NCBI RefSeq assembly: GCF_900109355.1
Contig: NZ_FOBF01000017.1
Coordinates: 1-64,000, forward strand
Direction: 5' to 3'
Origin: Nonomuraea pusilla
GTDB lineage: Bacteria; Actinomycetota; Actinomycetes; Streptosporangiales; Streptosporangiaceae
DNA: 64,000 nucleotides
Shown here: positions 24,931-33,693 of the stretch, in pieces
Layout of the letters: every line of letters starts with the position of its first letter
How positions within the stretch are numbered: position 1 is the first letter of the stretch
The notes under the pieces: model-generated
Database searches by the model: none
What the model was told of the DNA's origin: nothing
Seen by the model: the letters and a program-made list of their open reading frames with translations, nothing else
Position numbers and translations under genes: made by a program

Positions 24931-25574
24931 TCAACGTTCTGCTGGCCGACGACCAGGCGCTGGTCAGGGCCGGGTTCAGGGCGCTGCTCGACGCCCAGCC
25001 CGACATGACCGTCGTCGCCGAGGCGTCCGACGGGGCCGCGGCCGTCCGGCTGGCCCGCGAGCACCAGCCCGACGTGGTGCTCATGGACATCCGCATGCCG
25101 GGCACCGACGGCCTGACCGCCACCCGCCAGATGCCCGCCGGCCCCCGCGTGATCATCCTCACCACGTTCGAGCTGGACGAGTACGTCTTCGAGGCGCTGC
25201 GCGGCGGCGCGAGCGGCTTCCTCGTCAAGGACACCGAGCCCGCCGAACTGATCCAGGCCGTGCGCGTGGTGGCCGCCGGCGAGGCGCTGCTGTCGCCCAG
25301 CGTCACCCGCCGCCTCATCGCCGAGTACGCCTCCCGCGCCAAGGAGCCCCTGGCCACGTCCGAGCTCGACCAGCTCACCGAGCGCGAGCGGGAGGTGCTC
25401 GCGCTCGTCGGCACCGGCATGACCAACGACGAGATCGCCGCCAAGCTCTTCATGTCGCCCGCCACGGCCAAGACCCACGTCAGCCGGACCATGATGAAGC
25501 TCCACGCCCGCGACCGCGCCCAGCTCGTCGTCATCGCGTACGAGTCGGGTCTGGTCAAGCCCGGCTGGCTCTGA
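24927..25574 (+). CDS. NarL/LuxR-family response regulator
   Basis: A 215-residue regulator: receiver domain with Asp54 in VVLMDIRMPG and Lys in FLVKDTEP, and a LuxR HTH near the C-terminus (LTEREREVLALVGTGMTNDE, then SPATAKTHVSRTMMKL). It partners the preceding kinase and is translationally coupled to it. No target is obvious; the divergent gamma-glutamyltransferase gene is the nearest candidate. Confidence 0.95.
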   Translation: MINVLLADDQALVRAGFRALLDAQPDMTVVAEASDGAAAVRLAREHQPDVVLMDIRMPGTDGLTATRQMPAGPRVIILTTFELDEYVFEALRGGASGFLVKDTEPAELIQAVRVVAAGEALLSPSVTRRLIAEYASRAKEPLATSELDQLTEREREVLALVGTGMTNDEIAAKLFMSPATAKTHVSRTMMKLHARDRAQLVVIAYESGLVKPGWL

Positions 25575-25630
25575 CGTCCCCTGACGTCCCCTGCCGTCCC
25601 CGACGCCCGCGCCGCGCCGCGGCAAAGCGG

Positions 25631-25659
25631 TTGAACGGCCCCGCCGGTGCTGGCAGGCT
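25631..25659 (+). promoter_or_regulatory. Leaderless promoter of the methyltransferase gene
   Basis: TTGAAC, 17-base spacer, CAGGCT, then 6 bases to the ATG at 25666. Both hexamers and the spacer match the main actinomycete sigma factor. Confidence 0.7.
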
Positions 25660-25665
25660 CGGGGA

Positions 25666-26421
25666 ATGGAGCGCACGTTCGAGGAACTGGTCGGCGAGGC
25701 CGAGGCCGCCTCCGTCGAGGGATGGGACTTCTCCTGGCTCGACGGGCGGGCCACCGAGGAGCGGCCGTCGTGGGGCTACTCCCGCCTGCTCGGCGGGCGC
25801 ATGGCAGGGGCGCGGGCCGCGCTCGACGTCCAGACCGGCGGCGGCGAGATCCTGGCCGCCGTGCCCGTCCTGCCGCCCGTCACCGTCGCCACCGAGGCGT
25901 GGCCGCCGAACCTGGCGCTGGCCGCCTCCCGGCTGCGCCCGCGCGGCGCCGCCGTCGTGGCCGACGACGACGGCCCGCGGCTGCCGTTCCTCGACGGCGT
26001 GTTCGACCTGGTGGTCAGCCGTCACCCGGTCGAGACGTGGTGGGACGAGATCGCCCGCGTGCTGGCGCCGGGCGGCACGTACTTCTCGCAGCAGGTGGGG
26101 CCGCGCAGCGTGTTCGAGCTGGCGGAGTTCTTCCTCGGGCCGCTCGACGGCTCGGCGCGCGACCCCGTGGCCGCGGCGGAGGCGGCGACGGCGGCCGGGC
26201 TGGAGGTCGTGGACCTGCGTACCGAGCGGCTGCGCATGGAGTTCCGCGACGTCGGCGCCGTCGTGTACTTCCTGCGCAAGGTGATCTGGATCGTCCCTGG
26301 CTTCTCCGCGGCGCGCTACCGGGGGCGGCTGCGCGAGCTGCACGACCGCATCCGCGACGAGGGCCCGTTCACGGCCCACTCCAGCAGGTTCCTCATCGAG
26401 GCGAAGAAGCCCGCGACCTGA
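25666..26421 (+). CDS. SAM-dependent methyltransferase (class I)
   Basis: A 251-residue protein with a class I methyltransferase layout: LDVQTGGGEILAAVP as the SAM-binding motif I, LPFLDGVFDLVVSRHPVETWWDEIARVLAPGGTYFSQQ as motifs II/III. Related actinomycete proteins are annotated as class I SAM-dependent methyltransferases of unknown substrate. The message is predicted to be leaderless. No linked biosynthetic genes. Confidence 0.85.
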   Translation: MERTFEELVGEAEAASVEGWDFSWLDGRATEERPSWGYSRLLGGRMAGARAALDVQTGGGEILAAVPVLPPVTVATEAWPPNLALAASRLRPRGAAVVADDDGPRLPFLDGVFDLVVSRHPVETWWDEIARVLAPGGTYFSQQVGPRSVFELAEFFLGPLDGSARDPVAAAEAATAAGLEVVDLRTERLRMEFRDVGAVVYFLRKVIWIVPGFSAARYRGRLRELHDRIRDEGPFTAHSSRFLIEAKKPAT

Positions 26422-26598
26422 CCGGCCCCGCCTCCGCCCCGCCTCCGCCGTGCTGTCGCGCCCCGGCTGTGTACCGCCCAGGTCGTACGCCGGGAGGGCG
26501 GCGAGCACTCCCCTGGGCTGACGCGCGCTCCAGCCCACGGTCCGATGCCGGGCACGGCCGCCCCCGGGCACGCTGGAGGCAGCGTCAGAGGAGGAGAC

Positions 26599-26865
26599 AT
26601 GATGCACCACACGTTCACGCACGCCGGATGGGGCATGGGGCCCGTCGTCCCGCTGCTGTGGGGGCTGTTCTGGGTCGCCGTCGTCGGCGTCGCCCTCTGG
26701 GCGCGGCGCACCGGCAGGTGGAGGCCGCGCGCCTCGGCGGCGACGCCCCCGGCGAGCCCCACGGCCTCGGCCGAGCAGATCCTCGCCGAGCGGTACGCCA
26801 GGGGCGAGATGGGCGACGACGAGTACTTCGAGAAGATGTCAGTGCTCCGGGGCGCCACCGGATAA
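26599..26865 (+). CDS. SHOCT-domain small membrane protein
   Basis: An 88-residue protein: His/Met-rich start MMHHTFTHAGWGMGP, one membrane helix (about 17-35), a basic linker, and a C-terminal SHOCT motif SAEQILAERYARGEMGDDEYFEKMSVL. GAGGAGAC precedes the ATG. SHOCT domains are oligomerisation modules frequently found beside metal transport genes. It lies 92 bases upstream of the TauE/SafE-cupredoxin gene, and the Met/His-rich N-terminus would fit copper exposure. Confidence 0.82.
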   Translation: MMHHTFTHAGWGMGPVVPLLWGLFWVAVVGVALWARRTGRWRPRASAATPPASPTASAEQILAERYARGEMGDDEYFEKMSVLRGATG

Positions 26866-26873
26866 ACGTCACC

Positions 26874-26891
26874 TATAGTGCGACAACTGTC
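26874..26891 (+). promoter_or_regulatory. Possible promoter and operator before the TauE/SafE-cupredoxin gene
   Basis: TATAGT at 26874-26879 resembles a -10, followed by GACA-AC-TGTC at 26882-26891, a short inverted repeat of BlaI/CopY-like shape near the expected start point. The -35 is not recognisable. Confidence 0.35.
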
Positions 26892-26957
26892 ACTGGCCGC
26901 ATTCGGCATGCGGCGTTACGTTCCCGGCAGGACCTCCTGGAGAGAACGGGGACTCGC

Positions 26958-27899
26958 ATGCAGGCCCTCAGTCTGCTCGCCGGCGGCCTGGCCGCGGGGC
27001 TGGTGGCGGGCACCGCCTCCTGCGCGGCCGCCCAGGGCGGGCTGCTCGTCGGGCTGCTCGGACGGCAGGGGCGCGACGCCGCGCCGGTCGCGTGGTTCCT
27101 CGCCGGGCGCCTGGCGTCGTACACGGCGGCCGGGGCGCTGCTCGGGCTGCTCGGCGCGGCCGTGAGCCCGCCGCCCTGGCTGCGGGCGCTGCTGCTGGTG
27201 GCGGCCGGCACCACGGTCGCCGGGTTCGCGGTGAGGCTGCTGCGGCGCGGGCAGGTGGCCTGCGCACCGGCCGCGGGGGCGAGGTCGCCGCTCCGGGCGC
27301 CGCTGCTCGGCGCGGCGACCGTCCTCGTGCCGTGCGGCGTCACGCTCGGCATGGAGATGATCGCGGTGTCCAGCGGGTCGGCGGTCGCCGGGGCCGCGGT
27401 GATGGCGGGGTTCGTGCTCGGCAGCTCCCCGGCGTTCGCGCTGCTCGGCTACCTGCTGCGGCGGATGTCGCGCGGCAGGCTGGCCAGGGTGGCCGCGGCG
27501 GCCGGCATCGCGGCCGGCGTGTGGACGGTGGGCACCGGGATCAACCTGGGCGGCTGGCTGTCCGCCCCACCCCCCGCCTCCGCCGTCGCCGCGCCGCCCC
27601 CGGCGTCGGGACCGGCATCGGCGGGAGGGGCGCACGCCTCCCCACCGGCCGACGGTGGGCAGACCGTCGTGGTGTGGGCCACCCGCACCGGGTACCGGCC
27701 GTTCATGGTCGAGGCGCGGGCGGGCGTCCCCGTCGCCGTCGACTTCCGGGTGGCCGAGCCCGGCTGCACGGGCACCGTCACCATCGACGGCCGCGACGTC
27801 GCGCTGCCCGCCGTCGTGCGCCTGCCGCCCCAACCCCCGGGCTCCCTGCGCTACGTCTGCGGGATGGGGATGTATACCGGGTTCATCAACTTCTCGTAG
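26958..27899 (+). CDS. TauE/SafE-type membrane transporter fused to a cupredoxin-like domain
   Basis: A 313-residue protein. Residues 1-200 form about six membrane segments with GTASCAAAQGGLLVGLLGRQG in place of the SCxxMCGP motif of the heavy-metal SafE/DsbD_2 group, and PCGVTLGMEMIAVSSGSAVAGA. An Ala/Pro linker leads to a cupredoxin-like domain (about 232-313), with GYRPFMVEARAGVPVAVDF, EPGCTGTVTI and the end motif RYVCGMGMYTGFI, whose Cys and Met could bind copper. Related proteins move or hand over copper across the membrane. It follows the SHOCT gene. Confidence 0.78.
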   Translation: MQALSLLAGGLAAGLVAGTASCAAAQGGLLVGLLGRQGRDAAPVAWFLAGRLASYTAAGALLGLLGAAVSPPPWLRALLLVAAGTTVAGFAVRLLRRGQVACAPAAGARSPLRAPLLGAATVLVPCGVTLGMEMIAVSSGSAVAGAAVMAGFVLGSSPAFALLGYLLRRMSRGRLARVAAAAGIAAGVWTVGTGINLGGWLSAPPPASAVAAPPPASGPASAGGAHASPPADGGQTVVVWATRTGYRPFMVEARAGVPVAVDFRVAEPGCTGTVTIDGRDVALPAVVRLPPQPPGSLRYVCGMGMYTGFINFS

Positions 27900-27940
27900 A
27901 GTTGTCGGCGATTACTGTTCGCAATCGCGCGATCACATGC

Positions 27941-27946
27941 CACGCT
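27941..27946 (+). promoter_or_regulatory. Leaderless -10-like element for the Sel1-repeat gene
   Basis: CACGCT, 6 bases, ATG at 27953; weaker than others because the first base is not T. Confidence 0.35.
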
Positions 27947-27952
27947 GTCGCC

Positions 27953-29332
27953 ATGTCCTGGTGGCAAGGAGAAGTGGCCGTTCCGGCGCCACGGGTAGGG
28001 GACGAGGCCGAGTTGCTGGCCTCCGCTCGGGCAGGCGACCCGCACGCCGCGCACCGGCTCGGAAAGCTCTACGCCCAGCGGGGCGACCGCGCGTCCGCCC
28101 GCCGGTGGTGGGAGCGCGCCGCGGCGGGAGGGAACGTCGACAGCGCCTACAACCTGGGCATCTGGCACGAGCAGCACGGAAGCCTGGAGGAGGCCGTGTC
28201 CTGGTACGAGATGGCGGCGGGCACCGGCGACGCCGAGGCCGCGGTCAACCTCGCCACGCTCCTGCTGGAGCAGCGCGGCGACGTGCAGACGGCGAGGAGC
28301 TGGTTCGAGAGCGCGGCCAGGGCGGGCTCCAGGAGCGCGGCCCGCCGGCTGGCGCTGATCTGCGAGGACTCCGGCGAGATCGCGCAGGCGTGCGAGTGGC
28401 ACCGCCGCGCCGCCGCCGAGGGTGACGTGCTGTCGGCGCACGACCTCGGCTTCCTCGCGTACGCGGCGGGCGAGGACGCCGAGACGGTCCGCTGGTGGGA
28501 GTGCGCGACGCGGGGCGGCCACGCCGAGTCGGCGTACTGCCTGGGCCTGTACCTGCACGCCACCCGCGACCCTGAGGGCGCGGAGATCTACTACCGGCTG
28601 GCGGTGCGCAGCGAGCACCCCGGGGCGGCGTCGCGGCTGGGCGGGGTGGCGCTGACCCGGGGCGACCTGCGCGAGGCGCGCGCCTGGTTCGAGCGGGCCG
28701 CCGCCACGGGGCGGCTGGAGGACCAGCGGATGGCCGGGTTCGTCTGCGTGGAGCTGGGCGACTGCGCCGCCGCGGGCCACTGGTTCGGCAGGGCGGCGGC
28801 GGGCGGGGACCCCGAGGCGGCCTTCAACCTGGGGCTGCTGCTGATCGCCGAGTTCGACGACCTGGCGGGCGGCCAGCACTGGTTCCGCCACGCGGCTCGC
28901 GCCGGGCACCGTACGGCGGCGGTGGAGCTGGCCGGGCTGCTGAAGGCGTCCGGCCGGGCGGCCGAGGCGCAGGAGTGGCTGGCCGACCCTCCGCCTCCCG
29001 CGTGGGACCGTCCGGCGGAGCCCGAGCTGAGCGCGCGGGCCGAGCTGGCCTCCGCCGCGACCGGGCGCAGGGGCGGCATGCCGCTGCCGGTGGCGGAGCT
29101 CACCGAGGTGCTCGGCACCTGGGACCTCGTCACCAGGCCGCTGCACGACCCCGCCGACGTGGTCGGCTGGCTGGTGCGCCGCAGCGGCATCCACGCCAGC
29201 GCGATCGAGCATCTCGTGTCGGTGCAGGGGGCGCTGCTGCGGCCCGGCACCGGGCCGTGGCCGAGCAGGGGCGAGCTGCAGCACGTCCTCGCGACCGCCC
29301 GCGACCTGCGCAGGCGGCTCGGCCTGCGCTGA
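27953..29332 (+). CDS. Sel1/TPR-like repeat protein
   Basis: A 459-residue soluble protein made of about nine helical repeats of 33-37 residues, of the pattern GDPHAAHRLGKLYAQRGD..A..WWERAAAGGN, typical of Sel1-like repeats, ending near residue 345. A separate C-terminal part of about 110 residues (VAELTEVLGTWDLVTRPLHD onward) matches no family I know. Sel1 proteins act as adaptors in signalling or envelope functions. The gene is monocistronic and ends at a strong hairpin. Confidence 0.82.
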   Translation: MSWWQGEVAVPAPRVGDEAELLASARAGDPHAAHRLGKLYAQRGDRASARRWWERAAAGGNVDSAYNLGIWHEQHGSLEEAVSWYEMAAGTGDAEAAVNLATLLLEQRGDVQTARSWFESAARAGSRSAARRLALICEDSGEIAQACEWHRRAAAEGDVLSAHDLGFLAYAAGEDAETVRWWECATRGGHAESAYCLGLYLHATRDPEGAEIYYRLAVRSEHPGAASRLGGVALTRGDLREARAWFERAAATGRLEDQRMAGFVCVELGDCAAAGHWFGRAAAGGDPEAAFNLGLLLIAEFDDLAGGQHWFRHAARAGHRTAAVELAGLLKASGRAAEAQEWLADPPPPAWDRPAEPELSARAELASAATGRRGGMPLPVAELTEVLGTWDLVTRPLHDPADVVGWLVRRSGIHASAIEHLVSVQGALLRPGTGPWPSRGELQHVLATARDLRRRLGLR

Positions 29333-29352
29333 GCCCGGCGGCGAGAACAGGG

Positions 29353-29389
29353 CGGGAGGGGCGCGGCGGCAGGAGCCGCACCCCTCCCG
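29353..29389. terminator. Strong bidirectional terminator hairpin
   Basis: A 15-bp stem with one mismatch (CGGGAGGGGCGCGGC against GCCGCACCCCTCCCG) around a 7-base loop, between the convergent Sel1-repeat and alanine dehydrogenase genes. Confidence 0.8.
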
Positions 29390-29398
29390 TCCGGCCGG

Positions 29399-30514
29399 TC
29401 AGCTCGCGAGGACGTCCGCGACCGGCGTGTACGGCAGCTCCAGCGCCTCGGCGACAGGCGCGTTGGTGAGCAGGCCGTCGTGGGTGTTGAGGCCGCCGGC
29501 CAGCCCGGCGTCGGTCTTCAGCGCCTCGCGCCAGCCCAGGTTCGCCAGCTTCACCGCGTACGGCAGGGTGGCGTTGGTCAGGGCGTACGTGGAGGTGTTG
29601 GCGACCGATCCCGGCATGTTGGCGACGCAGTAGAACACCGAGCCGTGCACCGTGTACGTCGGGTCGGCGTGCGTCGTCGGACGGGAGTCCTCGAAGCAGC
29701 CGCCCTGGTCGATGGCGATGTCGACGAGCACGGAGCCGGGCTTCATGCGGGAGACCAGGTCGTTGGAGACCAGCGTCGGGGCCTTGGCGCCGGGGATCAG
29801 CACCGCGCCGATCACCAGGTCGGCCTGCAGCACCTCCTGCTCGATCGCGTATCGGGTGGAGACCAGGGTCTTCAGGCGGCCCTGGTAGATGGCGTCGATG
29901 TAACGCAGGCGGTCGATGTTCGTGTCGAGCACGGTGACGTCGGCGCCCATGCCGACGGCGATCTGGGCGGCGTTGAGACCGGACACGCCGCCGCCGATGA
30001 CGACGACCTTGGCCGGGGACACGCCGGGCACGCCGCCGGGCAGCACGCCCCTGCCGCCGTTGAAGCGCATCAGGTTGTACGCGCCCACCTGCGGCGCGAG
30101 CCGGCCGGCGACCTCCGACATCGGGGCGAGCAGCGGCAGCGCGTTGCCCACCTGGACGGTCTCGTACGCGATGCCGGTGGTCCTGGCGGAGAGCAGCGCG
30201 TCGGTGCAGGGCCGGGAGGCGGCCAGGTGCAGGTAGGTGAACAGGACGAGGCCCTCGCGCAGGCGGTGGTACTCCTCCGCGATCGGCTCCTTCACCTTCA
30301 GCACCATGTCCGCCTCGCCCCAGACGGCGTCGGCGCTGTCGAGGATCTTCGCGCCCGCCGCGAGGTACTCCTCGTCCGGGATGTGCGAGCCGAGGCCGGC
30401 GCCCCGCTGGACGATGACGTCGTGGCCGTTGCGGACCAGTTCGTGCACGCCGGCCGGCGTGGCGGCGACACGGTACTCGTGGTTCTTGACCTCGGCAGGC
30501 ACGCCGATCTTCAT
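29399..30514 (-). CDS. ald: Alanine dehydrogenase
   Basis: A 371-residue NAD-dependent L-alanine dehydrogenase of standard length. Substrate residues are in place: Arg15 (NHEYRVA), Lys75 (VLKVKEP) and His96 (TYLHLAA). The nucleotide-binding motif is VVIGGGVSGLNAAQIAVGMG, followed by VTVLDTN. It interconverts L-alanine and pyruvate with ammonia. It lies 52 bases downstream of a class III aminotransferase gene; together they would connect alanine, pyruvate and other amino donors. Confidence 0.97.
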   Translation of the reverse strand: MKIGVPAEVKNHEYRVAATPAGVHELVRNGHDVIVQRGAGLGSHIPDEEYLAAGAKILDSADAVWGEADMVLKVKEPIAEEYHRLREGLVLFTYLHLAASRPCTDALLSARTTGIAYETVQVGNALPLLAPMSEVAGRLAPQVGAYNLMRFNGGRGVLPGGVPGVSPAKVVVIGGGVSGLNAAQIAVGMGADVTVLDTNIDRLRYIDAIYQGRLKTLVSTRYAIEQEVLQADLVIGAVLIPGAKAPTLVSNDLVSRMKPGSVLVDIAIDQGGCFEDSRPTTHADPTYTVHGSVFYCVANMPGSVANTSTYALTNATLPYAVKLANLGWREALKTDAGLAGGLNTHDGLLTNAPVAEALELPYTPVADVLAS

Positions 30515-30566
30515 GCTCCCAGATCCTTTCTGGAACCGGCACTCCGTCGTACCGGGTGAGGGGGTG

Positions 30567-31949
30567 TTACAGGCGGGCCCACGCTTCGGTGAGCACGTTG
30601 CGGAGGATGGAGGAGATCTCGTCGAACTCCTTCTCCCCCGCGATCAGCGGCGGCGCGAGCTGGATGACCGGGTCGCCCCGGTCGTCGGCGCGGCAGTACA
30701 GGCCCGCGTCGAACAGCGCCTTGGACAGGAAGCCGCGCAGCAGCCGCTCGGACTCGTCGGCCGAGAACGTCTCCTTCGTGGTCTTGTCCTTGACCAGCTC
30801 GATGCCCCAGAAGTAGCCGGAGCCGCGCACGTCTCCGACGATGGGCAGGTCGCGCAGGCCGTCGAGCGCGGCCTGGAACAGCGGCTCGTTCCTGGTGACG
30901 TGCCCGAGGAGGTCCTCGCGCTCGAAGATGTCGAGGTTGGCCAGCGCCACGGCGGCGGAGACGGGGTGGCCGCCGAACGTGTAGCCGTGGGCGAACATGT
31001 TGTCGCCGCCCTTGAACGGCTCGAACAGCCGCTCGTGGGCGATCATGGCGCCGATGGGCGAGTAGCCGCTGGTCAGGCCCTTGGCGCAGGTGATGATGTC
31101 GGGCACGTAGTCGAACTTCTCGCCGCCGAACATGGTGCCGAGGCGGCCGAAGGCGCAGATGACCTCGTCGGAGACGAGCAGCACGTCGTACTCGTCGCAG
31201 ATCTCGCGCAGCCGCTGGAAGTAGCCGGGGGGCGGCGGGAAGCAGCCGCCTGCGTTCTGCACGGGCTCGGCGAAGACGGCGGCCACCGTGTCGGGGCCCT
31301 CCATCTCGATGGCGCGGGCGACCCGGTCGGCGGCCCAGATGCCGTACTCCTCCGGGGTCATGCCCTTGACGCCGGTGATCTCGTCGGCGCGGTAGTAGTT
31401 GGTGTTCGGGACGCGGACGGAGCCGGGGACGAGCGGCTCGAACATCTGCTTGAAGGCGGGGATGCCGGTGATCGACAGGGCGCCCTGCGGGGTGCCGTGG
31501 TAGGCGATCTGGCGGCTGATGACCTTGTGCTTGAGCGGCTTGCCGATCAGCTTGTAGTACTGCTTGGCCAGCTTCCACGCGGTCTCGACCGCCTCACCGC
31601 CGCCGGTGGTGAAGAAGACGCGGTTCAGCTCGCCCGGCGCCTTCTCGGCGAGGCGCTGGGCCAGCTCGGCCGCCTTGGGGTGGGCGTAGGACCACAGCGG
31701 GAAGAAGGCGAGCTCCTGCGCCTGCTTGGCGGCGGCCTCCGCCAGCTCGCTGCGTCCGTGGCCGACCTGGACGACGAAGAGCCCCGCCAGACCGTCGAGG
31801 TAGCGCTTGCCGTGAATGTCGTAGATGTAGGAGCCCTCACCCCGGACGATGGTGGGGATCTCGGTCTGCTGGTAGGAGCTGTGCCTGGTGAAGTGCAACC
31901 ACAGGTTGTCCTGCGCGGCCTTGAGGACGTCGTTTTCCGGCTGCGTCAT
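30567..31949 (-). CDS. Class III PLP-dependent aminotransferase (omega-amino acid:pyruvate type)
   Basis: A 460-residue enzyme with class III landmarks: FTTGGGEAVETAWKLAKQY (phosphate binding), VLLVSDEVICAFGRLG with the PLP-contacting Asp, and ITCAKGLTSGYSPIGA with the Schiff-base lysine. Such enzymes transfer amino groups from omega-amino acids (beta-alanine, GABA, putrescine or taurine) to pyruvate, making alanine. That fits alanine dehydrogenase as next gene in the operon, which recycles alanine to pyruvate. The precise donor cannot be decided. Confidence 0.92.
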   Translation of the reverse strand: MTQPENDVLKAAQDNLWLHFTRHSSYQQTEIPTIVRGEGSYIYDIHGKRYLDGLAGLFVVQVGHGRSELAEAAAKQAQELAFFPLWSYAHPKAAELAQRLAEKAPGELNRVFFTTGGGEAVETAWKLAKQYYKLIGKPLKHKVISRQIAYHGTPQGALSITGIPAFKQMFEPLVPGSVRVPNTNYYRADEITGVKGMTPEEYGIWAADRVARAIEMEGPDTVAAVFAEPVQNAGGCFPPPPGYFQRLREICDEYDVLLVSDEVICAFGRLGTMFGGEKFDYVPDIITCAKGLTSGYSPIGAMIAHERLFEPFKGGDNMFAHGYTFGGHPVSAAVALANLDIFEREDLLGHVTRNEPLFQAALDGLRDLPIVGDVRGSGYFWGIELVKDKTTKETFSADESERLLRGFLSKALFDAGLYCRADDRGDPVIQLAPPLIAGEKEFDEISSILRNVLTEAWARL

Positions 31950-32179
31950 GGTTATCTTCCCTCGTGTCTGAACTCCCCACAGTGTGCACGCTCACCTGCT
32001 GTTTGCCAAGTGAATGCGTCGTAGCACTATGCAAGAAAATCGAGATCCGTAGAAGCGGTCTGTAACAACAACGAAATCCGCATGTAGATTGGCGCCCGGT
32101 ACATACGCGTTCCCGTACCTCCGGGCCGCTTGTGATCCAATGAGAACACCTGTCCAGAACGACCCCCGGGGGACATCCC

Positions 32180-33535
32180 GTGACTCCTGACCAGATCGAG
32201 AGCGCCGTCGCCGCCTCGATGCCGCAGGCCATCGAGGAGCTCAAGAGGCTCGCCTCCATCCCCTCCGTGGCCTTCCCCGGGCACCCGGAAGAGGCGGTGT
32301 TCGCCGCCGCCGCCCTGACGGAGGAGCTGCTGCGTTCCACCGGGCTGCCCCACGTCCAGCAGGTCCCCGTCGAAGGCAGCTTCCCCGCCGTCTACGGCGA
32401 GGCCCCCGCGCCTCCCGGCATGCCGACCGTCCTGCTGTACGCGCACTACGACGTGCAGCCCGCCGGCGACCCCGCCTCCTGGCGCACCCCGCCGTTCGAA
32501 CCCACCCTCATCGACGGCCGCCTGTACGGCCGCGGCGTCGCCGACGACAAGTCCGGCGTGATCTCGCACGTCACCGCCCTGCGCGCGTTCCGCGGCCAGT
32601 TCCCCGTGGGCATCAAGGTCATCATCGAGGGTCAGGAGGAGTACGCGGGCGAGCGCCTGGAGGCGTTCGTCGAGCGCAACCCCGAGCTGCTGCGGGCCGA
32701 CGCCATCGTCGTCGCCGACACCGGCAACCCGCGCGTGGGCGACCCGGCCGTCACCACGTCGCTGCGCGGCATGGCGGCGTTCACCGTCGAGGTGCGCACG
32801 CTGCGCGAGTCCGTCCACAGCGGCTCGTTCGGCGGCGCGGCCCCCGACGCCCTCGCCGCCCTGATGCGCATGCTGACCGCGCTGCACGACGACAACGGCG
32901 ACGTGCGCGTGCCCGGCCTGCCCCGCGGGACGTTCCTCGGCCAGGGGCCGACGGAGGACGAGTTCCGCAGGACCGCCGGGGTGGTCGACGGCGTGTCGCT
33001 GGTGGGCTCCGGCAGCCTCGCCGACCGCCTGTGGTCGTCGTACGCGATCACCGTCACCGGCCTGGACGTGCCGTCCGTCTCCCACGCCATCAACGCCGTG
33101 CAGCCGCTCGCGCGGGCCAGGGTGACCGTCCGCGTGCCCCCGGCCGGCGACCCGAAGACCACGGTCAACGCCGTCGTCGACTTCCTGCGCCAGGTCGCGC
33201 CGTGGGGCGTGCAGGTGACGTTCGGCGACTTCACCGTGGGCTCCGGCTTCCAGGCCGACTCCGGCGGCAAGGCGCGCGCCGCGCTGAACCGGGCGATGGA
33301 GCGCGCGTTCGGCCGCCCGCCGCGCGACGTCGGCGCGGGCGGCTCGATCCCGCTGGTGAACACGCTGCTGCGGCAGTTCCCCGCGGCGGAGATCCTGCTG
33401 TTCGGCGCCGAGGACGAGGAGGCCGCCATCCACGCCCCGAACGAGCGCGTGGACCTGGAGGAGCTGCGCAGGGCCGCCACGACCGAGGCGCTGTTCCTGC
33501 ACGAGCTGAGCCTCCCCTCGGCCCTGGGCGTCTAG
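32180..33535 (+). CDS. M20 family metallopeptidase (dipeptidase-like)
   Basis: A 451-residue M20 enzyme with the two-zinc ligands visible: YAHYDVQPAGD (His), GRGVADDKSG (bridging Asp), EGQEEYAG (catalytic and ligand Glu), VADTGN (Asp) and the C-terminal HAPNERV (His). The dimerisation domain is inserted in the middle. The family hydrolyses dipeptides or acyl-amino acids. GTG start, preceded by GGGGGA. It is divergent from the aminotransferase across 230 bases of comparatively AT-rich promoter sequence. Confidence 0.93.
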   Translation: MTPDQIESAVAASMPQAIEELKRLASIPSVAFPGHPEEAVFAAAALTEELLRSTGLPHVQQVPVEGSFPAVYGEAPAPPGMPTVLLYAHYDVQPAGDPASWRTPPFEPTLIDGRLYGRGVADDKSGVISHVTALRAFRGQFPVGIKVIIEGQEEYAGERLEAFVERNPELLRADAIVVADTGNPRVGDPAVTTSLRGMAAFTVEVRTLRESVHSGSFGGAAPDALAALMRMLTALHDDNGDVRVPGLPRGTFLGQGPTEDEFRRTAGVVDGVSLVGSGSLADRLWSSYAITVTGLDVPSVSHAINAVQPLARARVTVRVPPAGDPKTTVNAVVDFLRQVAPWGVQVTFGDFTVGSGFQADSGGKARAALNRAMERAFGRPPRDVGAGGSIPLVNTLLRQFPAAEILLFGAEDEEAAIHAPNERVDLEELRRAATTEALFLHELSLPSALGV

Positions 33536-33557
33536 CTCACCCCTTCCCTCCTCCCGT

Positions 33558-33590
33558 ACGAGCCGCGCGGCGACCCGCCGCGCGGCTCGT
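33558..33590. terminator. Terminator hairpin after the M20 peptidase
   Basis: A perfect 14-bp stem (ACGAGCCGCGCGGC and its complement) with a 5-base loop starting 23 bases after the stop codon. Confidence 0.75.
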
Positions 33591-33693
33591 CCGCTGTCCG
33601 GGACGAGTACGGACGCCTGGAAGATTCATGGAACCGCCGGCCCCTCTCGTGGCAATTACCTGCGTCCCATCGGAGAGACGCGAGAGGCAACAG

